A DNA stretch of 64,000 nucleotides from Dryas octopetala. Its lineage: Eukaryota; Streptophyta; Magnoliopsida; Rosales; Rosaceae. Where the stretch lies: assembly GCA_963921425.1 (NCBI GenBank), contig OY992839.1, positions 10,581,409 to 10,645,408 of the forward strand, written 5' to 3'. A program made the translations under genes and the position numbers. The notes under the pieces are model-generated. The model worked only from the letters and a program-made list of their open reading frames with translations, ran no database searches and had not been told where the DNA came from. Below are positions 8,606 through 19,760 of this stretch, piece after piece; position 1 is the first letter of the stretch, and each line of letters opens with the position of its first letter.

Positions 8606-10170
8606 TAAAGGGTGGCTTATGGCAGGTGGGCAATGGTGCTACAATTGATCCAAGGGTTGACAAATGGATCCCCAATCATCCCTCTGGGCTAATCCAATCA
8701 CAGGGTTCACTCGATCAACCTCCTACTAAGGTGGAAGAGCTCATTGATTGGTCGAAAAGGTCCTGGAACCTCTCCCCTATTGCCCACCTAGTTGATCAAT
8801 TCACTTGTAGAGCTATAAGTACTATTGCCTTGGGAGCGGAAGACCAAGCTGACAGATTCGTTTGGCCCCACACTAAGAATGGTTGTTTCACGGTTAAGTC
8901 CGGGTACCATTTTATACACTCCAAGGCTCTCAATTCCGCTTCTACAAGCCCTGGTACCTCCCAACAAACCAGCCCACAAGTCTGGAAGCAACTCTGGGCT
9001 TTAAAAACATTACCAAAGATTTGTGCTTTTCTCTGGAAGTCCCTAAACAATGACATTCCTACTTTCAACAATCTTTTCAAGAAAAAATGCCTGCCCTCCC
9101 CCTTGTGTAGTGTGTGTGGGGAATTTCCTGAGTTTTATGCCCCTGGACCAGGGGGCATGGTTCTCCAGCTGCACCACTTACAGGTTCCAAAATTCAGAAA
9201 TAACAACAATGGCTCATTGGTTTTTGAATCTAACAACCTCTGCAGGTACCCCTAAGGCGAATCTTGATAGGCTCCTTACTATGAAATCTTTCCTCTGCTG
9301 GGAAATTTGGAAGGAGCGGTGCAATTTCATTTATCACGCCAGCCCTGTCTCCCCTGTAGAAACTGCAAGACGAGCAGATGTTGCAGCTCTGGAATTCCTC
9401 TAGCTTGATTCTTCAGTGAAGGCCCCACATTCAATTCCAACAGCACCCATTACTCCTAGCCCTGCCCCTCATTGGGTTCCTCCCCCATCTGGGTTCATCA
9501 AGCTTAATATTGACGGAGCCTGGGACCCCACTTCGTTGGAAACAGGGATGGGTGTAGTTGCAAGGAACCACTAAGGGAATCTCTGTGGCGGTGTGGCGAA
9601 ATATGCTTTGGCATCATCCCTTTGGAAGCGGAAGCAATGGCAGCTTGGGAGGCGGTGAACCTTGCCCAGACTAGCAACTTTTCTAATGTCATTTTTGAAG
9701 CCGACAACAAGGAGTTAATTCAGAGCATCACTGGGTGTGCTTCGAACTGCAATTGGCGAATCTTTACAATCATTGAAGCCATAAACCGTTCGTCGGCTTC
9801 CTTTTGTTCTTCAGCCTGGAAGTGGATTCCCATGAGTATCAATATCGCGGCGGACTTCATCGCTGCGCAATCTCGACGGAGGATGTGCCCCTCAAATTGG
9901 GTCCAACGACCCCCTTCCTCCTTTGTTCGCATTTTATCCCGTGATGGCCTTCCTGGACCTCTAAGTTTTAGTGCTACGAGTGATGGGGTAGCTCCTTCGA
10001 TCTAGTCTCTCTGTCTGGATCGAAAATAGCTCCCTTATCACCTTTCTTTCTTGTTGTTCCTTTTTTATGTCGTTTCCTCTTTGCTGTAGCGACACTGGCC
10101 ATAGGCCTTTCTTCTGTTTGGTTTCTTTGCCTTGTTGGGCTTTAATGAATCACCTTTGACCAAAAAAAAA
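8606..10170 (+). mobile_element. 5'-truncated LINE (zf-RVT and RNase H remnants)
   Basis: From about 8610 the plus strand encodes a LINE C-terminal region: WQVGNGATID, then FTVKSGYHFI, then WALKTLPKICAFLWK and CSVCGEF, typical of the zinc-binding domain after plant LINE reverse transcriptases. A frameshift near 9130 moves on to SFLCWEIWKERCNFIYH. From about 9500 an RNase H-like domain follows (KLNIDGAWD, LEAEAMAAWEAV, EADNKELIQSI, ADFIAAQSRR) with at least one stop (after VVARNH) and another frameshift. The 3' end reads TTTAATGAATCACC, then TTTGACC and about 10 A. It is dead: no reverse transcriptase core remains. It cuts the promoter remnant next to the truncated TIR exon. No convincing target-site duplication was found. 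Confidence 0.8.
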
Positions 10171-10630
10171 ATATATATATACCAGTGTCATGTAGTGTAG
10201 TATATTTTGTAGTACATGTTCGGCTTCTATTGTGAAATGATTGCCCATATGATGTTGCGGATGTGTCAATTTTTATTTTATTTTTTATTTTTGTCTTTAA
10301 ATTAGATATAAATAGTTAATGACTATTTGGTTTAGTGGATGACACAATCAACTTTTGTCGAAGTAGATCATATATTCAATATTAATAGATGTCAATTAAT
10401 TAATAAAAAAAATATATGAATAACTAGGATGCAACTTAGCTTAGGGAGTTATTTGCAAATTGCTTTGGTTCATGTGTAGTTTGTTGAAATATTTGGGATA
10501 GACCTTCAAAAGAATTGATGTCCAACAAGTTTACACATCATCCTTCAGCAAATTGCACCTCAGGCTTTAGCTGTGGAATTGAAGAGGAAATACCTATCAT
10601 TTGTTGCCACCACATGTGCTTGCCTTTACA
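10171..10630. other. spacer, nothing recognised
   Basis: AT-rich DNA after the LINE poly(A). No gene, repeat array or transposon terminus that I can support. Confidence 0.5.
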
Positions 10631-11500
10631 GATTTTAATATGGATTGATATAGAACTTCCCATTTAATATGGATTGGGTTGATTTTAGAAAAGTGAACAT
10701 TAAAGAAACATAAGGATGTTCTTGAGTTTGGCTATGCATTCAGCAGCCCACTTTTAATCTGAAAGTTATGCAGGTTGGGCCTTTGGCCTATAGGCCAGAC
10801 TGAACTTAAGTTTTATGGCCTTATCAATCTATCGGTCTTGCTTGGACTTGACCCAATCCCCACCTAGTTAGATGCCTATACAAGTTTCATACTGTGTTGA
10901 AGTGATTTGAAGAATTAAAGATAAATTACTCACAAGAATTAAAAAATGTAAAGTTCTTAACTGAAAATACACATAAAAAAATTTAAGTTAAAGGACATTA
11001 TATGTGCGTACATGCGTCCGCCAATGTAAAAACCGTTGCTAAAGTTTACCAGATGTAAATGCAGATGCAACTGAATGTATAAGAAAGAAGCTAAAATTCT
11101 TGGCAAAAAAAAGAAATAAGCTAAAATTTACTGCAAAATTGAAGGATTAAAATAGTACATTTAAGCTTAAGGTAAGTTGCAGGAGACAAGGGCAAAAAAA
11201 AAAAAAAAAAGAGTTGCAGGAGACAAAAGTCATGATAGAGGCCCCGAAAATCAGCAGCTAAAACCTCACCCCTCCCAAGATTGACTGCAAAAGCAGAGAG
11301 CCACAAATCATTACAGTGGCTGAGCACTAATAGTGCCAATAGTAACCCAATGTTTGATAAAAGTACATGTAACAAAATGTAAAGGGAAAATTGGTCAGAG
11401 ATCGACTAAGTTGTAAAATACCATATATGGGGCCTGCACAATACCACCTACACCATATAACAATTGGCATCAGTGAAAAAGAGTGAGATTAAGAGATTAC
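10631..11500 (-). other. degenerate TNL 3' flank
   Basis: 10631-10870 is a diverged copy of the receptor 3' flank (ATATAGAACTTCC, TTGGACTTGACCCAATCCC, CCACCTAGTTAGATGC) seen at 13215-13390. The rest (10871-11500) is AT-rich with poly(A) runs and shows no gene. Confidence 0.5.
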
Positions 11501-11631
11501 CCTTGAAGCTGAAGTTGTATCAAAACTCAAAGGAACGATCTCTTCTTCTCTTGATGCTTCAAGCTTTGGTACTCGTAATCCCTCCAAGCTGATCTGCTTT
11601 TGATCCTTGAAGAATAATTCACCAAAACCTC
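11501..11631 (-). other. orphan exon-like segment
   Basis: On the minus strand a 131-bp open stretch is bounded by ATTAG on its 5' side and GGTAATC on its 3' side, so it looks like an exon with AG acceptor and GT donor. It would read GFGELFFKDQKQISLEGL, VPKLEASREEEIVPL, SFDTTSASR. I do not recognise the family. It is unlike any TNL exon. It may be a captured host-gene exon or chance. Confidence 0.35.
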
Positions 11632-11849
11632 CTAATGGTTAAACCTCTAACAGTACCCACATAGATTAATTCTCAAAAATACATTCTACTATATACACAA
11701 CTCAATTTAAGTCCATGAAATAAAAATCATCTTACGACTATTATCATACATTTGGTAATATTTAAAGATGATGCAAAATAGCCATTGTTGGGTCATCTCT
11801 ATTTGCTAACTTCTCAAACTCCAAAGTATCATCATAGTAATTCTCTGAG

Positions 11850-12327
11850 TCTGATGTGGATGGCTGGTCTTCATCATGCGCTTCTGCTTTCTAGGACTAG
11901 GAGGACTCTTCAGTGGTTACAAAGACAAGTAAAGTGACTGTACGCCATTGGTGTTGGAGACGACAAAAGCTCTCCTTCTTGATGATGATGTGGATGACAA
12001 GGCTTATTCTGTTGTTGCTGCTCCCAAAACAATTGATGTAAATTATGGTTCTAAGCGGAAAACTTGAATTATCCCTTTGTAACAATTTCAAAAATAAGAC
12101 AGTGCCAATCCTGCATTCTCCCATTTGAAATTCTGAGGGATTTCAAAACCAACTTCACATATATCATTCTCGCAAAGCCAAATTTCATGAGGAAATTGAC
12201 GTATATAATTTGAGTCCCTAACACAGCTGGACCATTTTGGAACTTCACTTCCTGGGAACATCACTTGGAAAGCATGGTGCCGAGAAGATACCTGTAACAC
12301 AGTAATCATGATCTTAAATATGCGTGT

Positions 12328-12378
<51 letters not shown>

Positions 12379-12418
12379 CCTGATTCAGTAAAATATTTTC
12401 CCACTTTTCCATGTTACA
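11850..12418 (-). pseudogene. old TNL remnant: LRR-exon end, intron, C-JID and tail
   Basis: 12380-12418 is the end of an LRR exon (KWENILLNQ-like). 12292-12379 is the intron with a long GA/CT microsatellite. From 12291 the C-JID reads VMFPGSEVPKWSS and FKWENAGLAL. The tail near 11880-11950 keeps SPPSPRK but has an in-frame stop. It is closer to TNL-C (SSRQHDF, EVPKWSS) than to TNL-B, D or E. Its 5' side is fused at about 12418 to the spacer word CCAAATTTGAGAACC, which is a deletion junction. TIR, NBS and most LRRs are absent. Confidence 0.75.
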
Positions 12419-13802
12419 ACCAAATTTGAGAACCTGATTTTAATGAGTAACCTTCAATCTGCAATTAACATCTTAATTAGAAGACATGTCTAAGCTCTAT
12501 ATGATTTATATGTCAAGTATAGAAAAAGTGAATGTCACGTATGAATCATACAGTTCATTGTGACACCTGATACCTTATTTAAAGCTTTATGATATAATTG
12601 ATTGATAATTATAACAAAGTAACTAAGATGTATATATGGCATCCTCTCCTATATCCTAGAGAGGAAGGTAAAAGTAGAATCATTAATTAGCAACAACTAT
12701 CAGTACGTGTAAATGTGTAATCATATGTATGTTCATTATTTTTTCTTTAATAGCTAATTAGAATTAAAGAGCAAGTTGTAAGATGTGTGTGAGCAGATCA
12801 CAAAGCGACATCAGAGGATTGGGTAAGGAACAAGCTCTAAGGTCTCCTTAAAAAAACCCAACTACTTAAAAATACTACATATACTCACTACACCCAACCA
12901 AATTTGGAAATATAACAAAATTAAACCCTTATATTTGAAAGTTGAATCTGATAGTATTATTAATTAGGCCAAATGTCAATTTTGGTCCTTGTACTTTTAC
13001 AAAATTTCCAATTTTGGCCCGCCTTATCGATTGGGTTGCAAATATATATATACATATCTCTCTCTCTCAATCTAACTTTTACAGTGTAATTTTTATTTCT
13101 TAAAATTTTAAAAATTATTTTATTTTTCAAGGTAAGGTTTTTTAGCCACTCCGGAAAGGGGTACAATTGTCCTTAAAAACTCATTAATATTTGGGGTGCA
13201 GAGATTAAACTTTTGGGTTGATATAGAACTTCCATTTAATACGGACTGGGCTGATTTAAAAGCGAACCTTGGGCCGCTTGGGCTAGAACCTTGGGCCTAT
13301 AGGCCGAGCTGAACTTAAGGTCTAATTAATTTTCTGCCTTGCTTGGACTTGACCCAATCCCACCTAGTTATATAGATGCATATCCATTGTTCTGACTATT
13401 ATTGAAGTGATTTGAAGAATTTTTTCAAGGTGAGAAATATGTCAGAATTCTAATATGTTAAATATTCGGTTCCTTTGAATATACCCATAAAAGAATTAAT
13501 GTAATTTTTTTTTTCTTTTTGCAGCTAAAAAAGACTTTATTTATACAAAGATGAGAAACAGCCAAGTATGTATCAGATAGCCAATGAGGCCATCATGTAC
13601 CCAAACATGAATATCAGAAAACACAAGTGCATGCTTAACAAAAGATGTGCTTCTCCATCAGCATATAGTTTGACAAATTCCCGAGGGGCCAACTCCATCG
13701 AGAATTAACCTAAACACTCGAAAATTACCATAGGAGCTGGTGGGTTAGCGATGGGCACAATTCACAAATGCTGCCATCAAAACTGGTGAACCAAAAACAA
13801 CA
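12419..13802. other. duplicated TNL 3' spacer with MITE arm
   Basis: Matches 46350-46930, 26130-27870 and 54330-56250. It includes one arm of the GGCCAAATGTCA MITE at 12966-13020, and 13300-13802 is the conserved 3' flank. The 12840 site (GGTCTCCTTAAAAAAACCC) is the empty form of the MITE target filled at 26565 and 54752. Confidence 0.6.
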
Positions 13803-14426
13803 TCAGAAGCCCCACTTTGAGAAAGCCAAATCCGCCAGAAAACAAAAGCAATGAAAACAAGAGCAAAGCCCCTGCTCTTGTTGATGATGATGATAATGAT
13901 CCACATTCACATTCGTGTCATCATCATCATATTCATCGACTAATTCCATAACATCTGAGGCAGAGGCTCCAGCATGACCTGGCTCATTCTGTTTTTGAGG
14001 ATTCATTGGCTCCAAAGACAAGGAAAGCCATTGCTGCTCTTGCTCGCCAACATTGACTGCCTTGACAAGTGATGCTCCACGAGGCCTTTTTTGGTGATTC
14101 ATTGGCTCCAAAGACAAGGAAAGCCATTGCTCTTGCTGATGATCAGTACCATTGACTGCCATCATGGCATTACTACCATCCTCGTGGCATATTAGGTGGT
14201 CCCCACAGCTTTTGAAGCACACCGATCTTGTAATGCCATTGTGCAAAGACGAGGAAAGCCCCTGCTCTTGTTGATGATGATGATGATGATGATGAACCAC
14301 ATTCCCGTCATCATCATATTCATCGACTTCCATCACATCTGAGGCTCCGCCAGCCTCATTCTGTTGAGAATTCATTGGCTCCAAGCACAAGGAAATCCCC
14401 TGCTCCTTACTACCATCCTCGTGGCA
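13803..14426 (-). other. modular EAR-like/acidic/His tail of TNL-B
   Basis: Post-C-JID tail of about 200 codons. Modules in order: EQGISLCLEPMN, then DVMEVDEYDDD and HHHHHHHQQEQ, then HLICHEDGS, then QQEQWLSLSLEPMN, then EQEQQWLSLSLEPMN, then YDDDD and YHHHQQEQ, and a Cys-rich hydrophobic end FHCFCFLADLAFSKWGF. The LSLSL core fits the LxLxL EAR pattern known to bind TOPLESS-type corepressors. VMEVDEYDDD resembles a SUMO-interacting motif (hydrophobic core, then acids). Neither function is shown. The runs come from GAT and CAT triplet repeats. Confidence 0.7.
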
Positions 14427-14894
14427 TACTAGCTGGACCCCGCAGTGGGACACCCGTACACTAGGCGTATCATCCGAATCCATCCACTTGGCGACCATAA
14501 ATTCAACTCGACACATAAGAGGCAACCGCAAAATTGGACTGGAATTGACTTCGTTTAATCGCCACTTGATAATATTACCTGAAATATAGTGGAGCCACAC
14601 ATGATCTGAGTTTGTCTTTGCTGAAGAATCCGGACACACGATCCGAGCCGCACAACTGTATTCATTGATGTGAACTTCGGCTATAGGCCAACTGAAGGAC
14701 TGCTCTTTTTCAAAAACAAGACAGAGTACCAATCCTGCATTCTCCCATTTGAAATTTCCAGGGATTTCAATACAAACTTCACAGATAAACCAATAATTTT
14801 CATTCATCGCACTTGGAAACTTCACTTCCTTGGACCACTTTGGAATTTCACTCACTGGGAAAACAACTCCAAACTGTCGGTGTTCTGGCCATAC

Positions 14895-14939
14895 CTGTAA
14901 CACAATAATAACATACCATAATCTAATCTGAACTTTTTG

Positions 14940-14988
<49 letters not shown>

Positions 14989-15038
14989 GTTTTTATGGAG
15001 AGAGAGAGAGAGAGAGAGAGACACACACACACACACAC
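14895..15038 (-). repeat. microsatellite intron of TNL-B
   Basis: On the coding strand the donor is AATAAG followed directly by (GT)n, then (CT)n, a short linker, (CA)n and (TA)n, and the intron ends GTGTTACAG. The 5' splice site is thus the first unit of a GT repeat. No in-frame stop occurs across the intron. Confidence 0.8.
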
Positions 15039-16090
15039 CTTATTCAGTAAAATATTTTCCCACTTTGCCATGTTACGACCCAGATTGTCAGAGAGTCTAT
15101 TGCAATTGAACAAGTTGATCTCATCGAAAGGTAGTCGCTCTTTATCTTCCAATACGTCTGACAATTTTGAAAATATTTCTAATGATTCGCAACCTCCAAC
15201 TTGTACCTCTCTTACCTTTGGTGGAAACTCTGGAATTTCTCGAAGCCTCTTGCAATCACTCAAACGAAGGTACCACAAGTTGACAAATTCTATAATTCTT
15301 ACTGGAAGAATAACAATATTGCTTTTTGATAGATTAAGTGTTGTCAATGCGTACACCCAATCAAGAGTTGGAAGGAAATCACTTTCTGATAAATTGACTC
15401 CTCTCATCGACATTCTTAATGTCTGAGGTACTGAAATGTTTGAGTTAGTTGGATTCACCGAAGAAAGTGATTCTGCACCGGAGTTGACCTTATTTGATAA
15501 TCCAACAAGTTTTGGACAATCATCGAGTTCCAACAATTGAAGATGTCTTAACTCATAAATGCTGCCCAATGGCAGACTTGTAAGGTTATTACATTTATCT
15601 AGATATAACCACTTAAGCCCAATGACATACCCAATTGATGACGGCACTTCTTTTATGGCAGTGGCCGATAGATCTATAAATTCCAAGGATACCATCTTTC
15701 CCGCAATTTCTGGGAAACTCTCAAGCCTTTCACAACCATCAAAAGTTATATGCTTCAGAGAGTTCATGGTGACTAGTTTTGGAACCTCAACTAAATTTGT
15801 ACAGTAACTTAGATCCAACTTCTTTAGGTTTGGGATTCCTGACAAGTCAGGGATTTCTGTTAGAAGTTTAGACCCAGAAAAATCCATAGATGTCAGATTT
15901 TGCAAATTCTGTGACGAAAAAATAAAATAAAAAAAACAAAAAGAAAGGATTAGATATTGTTAAGCTTCAAAGAAGTTTACAACATAACATTAACAAATAA
16001 ACTCTTACAATGGATGAAAGTAATTTAAAGTACCTTCGATCCCTCCCACAGTCGTGTCATGCGACTACGAGGCATATTGAGAGCAACAAG

Positions 16091-17300
16091 CACTACAAGA
16101 AAAATATATTTGGGCGACCAAACTTTGGGCGACGAACATATATTCGTCGCCCAAAGAAATTTAGGGCGACGAACAAGAAAATTTGTCGCTCAAAATCATA
16201 AAGGTTTGGGCGACGAACATGTTCGTCGCCCAAAGTTACTTTGGGCGACGAATCACATGTTCCTCGCCCAAGGTAACTTTGGGCGACGAACAAATTTCGT
16301 CGCCTAAACATTAACAACAAACAATTAATTGGGAAATACATTGGGCGAGGAATATATATGTTCGTCGCCCAAAGTGCCTTTGGGCGAGGAACACGAAAAT
16401 TTGTCGCCCAAACTTACTTTGGGTGACAAAATATTTCCTCGCCCAAACTATGTTTGGGCGAGGAATATACATTTCGTCGCCCAAAGACACTTTGGGTGAC
16501 GAAATTATGTTCGTCGCCCAAACATAGTTTGGGCGAGGAATATGTTCGTCACCCAAAGGATCATCCTGTTTTGTAATAATGGTTTGGGCGAGGAATCTCA
16601 GAATTCGTCGCCCAAAGTTAGTTTGGGCGACGAAATTTTAGGTTCCTCGCCCAAGATCACTTTGGGCGACGAAATTTGTAGTTCCTCGCCCAAAGTAAGA
16701 ATATTTTTTTGTTTACAATTTTATATATGTAATAGCATACTATACGATTGTATTTCCAAAGATCATAACCATTCATTTTTTAATTCCCCACTTAAGGATC
16801 ATCCATGCAAAAAATTAGCTCAATCGGAGATGTAGAAGTTAGGTAACGGTGGTTGAACTTATGAACGATTGTAAATTTTCTAATACGAATCGAAGTATAA
16901 GATGAATTCCGATTTAGCCGATTTTTTGCAGGGATGATCTTCCAGTATAAACGAATAGAATGAACGGTTCCGATCGTTAAAATCACATTGTAGTCTTCAC
17001 AAATTGTTGAATCACCAAAATTTCTACCCAAAAGTTAATATAATTATACTCTTCAAGTGTATTTGTATGTAGAAGATCACTTTTGTATTGTGTTTTTAAC
17101 GATCCGAACCGATCATTCCTTAGTGCCTCACTTAAGGATCATCTATGCAAAAAATTAGCTCAATCGGAGATGTAGAAGTTAGGTAACGGTGGTTGAACTT
17201 ATGAACGATTGTAAATTTTGTAATACGAATCGAAGTATGAGATGAATTCCGATTTAGCCGATTTTTTGCAGGGATGATCTTCCAGTATAAACGGGTTTAG
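16091..17300. mobile_element. truncated CACTA element with subterminal repeats
   Basis: Opens with CACTACAAGAAAAATATA, the canonical CACTA end, directly after codons of the TNL-B short exon. About 600 bp of subterminal inverted words follow (TTTGGGCGACGAA and TTCGTCGCCCAAA, over a dozen). Two direct repeats of about 170-180 bp come next (about 16785-16950 and 17125-17295, sharing GATCATC.ATGCAAAAAATT). No transposase and no second CACTA end are present. The right edge is a breakpoint. Confidence 0.75.
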
Positions 17301-17526
17301 GGTATCAGAGTAGGTTATTCACGTGATGCGCCTAACGGCCACACGTGTTTCTATATCACCTAATATAAATTGTCCACGTGTTAAGCTTAAATGATGTCAC
17401 ACGTGCGAGAGCGTGTTGAGAGAAATCTCACATTAAAAATGTGAGGGCCTTACTAGTGACTTATAAAAATTTAAACTACTCCTCCTATTATCAATTAATT
17501 TTAAAATGTATGGCTAAATTTCTTCA
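17301..17526. mobile_element. 5'-truncated TRIM copy
   Basis: Starts inside the primer-binding site (GGTATCAGAG) and keeps the internal region and the right 113-bp repeat (17414-17526, TGTTGAGAGAAATCTCAC to TTTCTTCA). The left repeat is lost at the same breakpoint that ends the CACTA piece. Confidence 0.7.
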
Positions 17527-17887
17527 CATCTTGGTACGTATAAAATTGCAGTCTCCTACAATCTAGTCAACCATGTGAACGTGAAGGAGAGAAACTTTCG
17601 GTGCAACTTAATCGGTGATATTTCCTTTAGTTTGTACTCGTTTTCACATGATATATGGAGCCTACACACTGACACAATGACTGGTGCTGTGTTACTTTTT
17701 CTTTTTGACTAGATTTATACTTGCAACTATTTTCTTTATGGTGATTGGACTCCTCACTATGAATATTGTCAGGGTGAATTTCTCTTGTAATGTATCACAT
17801 GTTCATAGATTTTGTAATTCATGTAATCTCAATGGGCCCATTCCCATTCCCCACCCCCTCTCTTTCCTTTTTATTCTTTCCACATTC
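17527..17887. other. duplicated spacer
   Basis: Near-identical copy of 6405-6773 with a shorter CCCATT repeat. No gene supported. Confidence 0.5.
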
Positions 17888-18330
17888 ATAACATGTTTAC
17901 TAATTTAATTACGAATTAGGAAGAATTGAATTGATAAAAAATTAAATTGAAAAGAAATTGAATTGATGCAGAATTGGATTCTCATTGAAGCTGTTTACTA
18001 AATTATCTGGAATCATAGTATGAATGATATCATGTGGGCATTTAATTACTAAAATGCCCTTATTCTAAATAAATTATTTTATATACTAGTTAATAATGTG
18101 AGGGTAATATGAAAAAAAAATAAGGAATTGAATTCCTCCAAAATAAGGAATTGGATTACCACCTCCCACCCAAGAATCCAATTCCTCCAAAATAAAGAGT
18201 TGAATTTCTAATTTCATGTAGACCCTATTTATGTTTTTATTCTCATATGGTTAGTAAACAAATCCGTAATCGGTAATCGGAATCCAATTCCTTATTTTGA
18301 TTATGATTATGGATTAGTAAACATACTATT
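17888..18330. mobile_element. MITE with ACATGTTTACTA ends, copy 2
   Basis: Same element as 6774-7222: starts AACATGTTTACTAATTTAAT, ends GATTATGGATTAGTAAACAT, with small differences. Confidence 0.65.
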
Positions 18331-18543
18331 AAAATTCTTTTGTTCACCAGCCAATGATTCTTTTAGTTTTAGGTATGAAATTCATTTATTGTTTCTACAA
18401 TACCGAGCCTGTATTGTCACTAAAATTGACGGACTTAATTACTATCGTAATAAAAGTAGGGTATCAAAATTGTCAAAATTAAAAGAATAGAGACGAAAGT
18501 AGAAGTACTGTCAAAGTAAAGGTACAAAAAATGACATTTGGCC

Positions 18544-18678
18544 AAGAATGGAAATATTACCAGCGCTTTTCACAGTAATTGAAGAGTAAAGGATCTCTCA
18601 TTGTCTTCTCTAAAGAATATGCCTTCTCGAGGTGGTGTTTGGATGAACTTGTTAAAATTCTTGAATGTAAAGAATTAA
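18544..18678 (+). pseudogene. TIR-exon fragment, plus orientation, copy 2
   Basis: Same piece as 7435-7569, between two GGCC arms of the long-TIR MITE. It is inverse to 19156-19290. Confidence 0.7.
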
Positions 18679-18821
18679 GGCCAAATATCACTTTTTGTCC
18701 CTGTACTTTGACATTACTTCCACTTTCGTCCATGTTCTTTTAATTTTGACAATTTTGATATCGTGCTTCTATTACGATAACAATAAAATTCACTTTGCCA
18801 AGTCCAAATGTCAAATTAATA

Positions 18822-19155
18822 GGCCAAATGTCACTTTTCATCTCTGTACTTTGACAGTACTTTCACTTTCATTCCTGTACTTTTAATTTTGGCATTTTTG
18901 GTTCTGTACTTCTATTGTTATGTAATAAAAGTACGGTACCAAAATTGCCAGTTGGAAGGCCAATCTGATTTGGTAGTCACGAAAGGGGCTGTGATACCAC
19001 GTCAGCATTTTTCATCACTAAAATTGACGGATTTGACAGAATAAACCTAATTACTATCGAAATAGAAGTACGGTACAAAAATTGGTAAAATTAAAAAAAC
19101 ATTAACGAAAGTGAAAGTACTGTCAAAGTACAAAGAGAAAAAGTGACATTTGGCC
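18822..19155. mobile_element. long-TIR MITE, copy 2
   Basis: GGCCAAATGTCAC to GTGACATTTGGCC, 334 bp. Aligned end to end with 7713-8047. Confidence 0.7.
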
Positions 19156-19458
19156 TTAATTCTTTACATTCAAGAATTTAAAATTCATTCATCCAAACAC
19201 CACCTCGAGGAGGGATATTTTTGAGAGAAGACAATGAGAGATCCTTGACTCTTCAATTGCTGTGAAAAGCGCTGGCGATATTTCTTCTCCTCTTTTAAGC
19301 TCGTCATCTATGAAGGTGCGAATTCCCTTCTTAATTAAAGTTTTGTGCAAATGGTCTGTAAAATTAAAACGTGTATTTGCACCTCTAAAACTAGGAAACA
19401 CATCATAGGTCCATTCATGGATGAAGGAAGAAGATGAAGACTCTCCTTGACTGGCCAT
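19156..19458 (-). pseudogene. truncated TIR exon, copy 2
   Basis: ATG at 19458 (MASQGES). Reads FPSFRGANTR to EESRISHCL and then breaks frame in the same place as 8048-8350, before WCLDE. No downstream exons; ends at the MITE. Confidence 0.8.
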
Positions 19459-19760
19459 AAAAGCTAGACTAGCTACTGTGTGTTTGCAAGTCAGATAACC
19501 AAACAGCCTGAAAGAGTTGGGAATGGTATACTCATCTTAAAGATTAGACATGATTTGTATCATATAAAACTGCAGTTTCCTACTTCCTGCTATGTGAGTG
19601 CGAAGAAACAGAGGAACTTTTACTTTTTGACTGGAGGGAGTTTCCTACTACTTTTAGTCGGTACTACACGTCTACACTACACTACTACGCGTTTGCACAT
19701 TATTGTTACTTGTCTTTTTGACGAACCCCTCACTATCAATCTTGTCTATGGTCCCCATTT
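19459..19760 (-). promoter_or_regulatory. remnant TNL promoter block, copy 2
   Basis: Carries ATCATATAAAACTGCAGTTTCC and the GACGAACCCCTCACTATCAA word that is interrupted by the LINE in the first copy. It drives nothing intact. Confidence 0.4.

Larger units (their letters stand above)
13803..16090 (-). pseudogene. TNL-B, 5'-truncated (LRR, C-JID and tail only)
   Basis: Three exon pieces remain: the 3' end of the short exon (16034-16090), the LRR exon (15039-15908, 870 bp, open) and the final exon (13803-14894). LRRs start NLQNLTSMDFSGS and keep hydrophobic repeats such as LYLDKCNNLTSLPLG. One repeat unit (HPSVGSLDKL and onward) is missing compared with D and E. The C-JID reads VVFPVSEIPKWSKEVKF and FKWENAGLVLCLVFE. 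The tail is the best preserved in the window. The LRR and final exons are also joined by an in-frame open intron, giving a continuous frame of about 700 codons. Everything upstream of 16090 was replaced by a CACTA end, so TIR, NBS and promoter are gone. Confidence 0.85.

Noticed and set aside
8563-10005. Separate host genes for the zinc-binding and RNase H-like frames
   Set aside because: Order, content, frameshifts and the poly(A) end fit one decayed LINE.
13803-15905. A single 700-codon exon for TNL-B
   Set aside because: The frame is continuous, but GT/AG borders at 15038 and 14895 and the paralog structure show a microsatellite intron inside it.
16091-16700. CRISPR-like array of regularly repeated GGGCGACGAA words
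   Set aside because: The words alternate orientation with variable spacing next to a CACTAC terminus; they are CACTA subterminal repeats in a plant genome.
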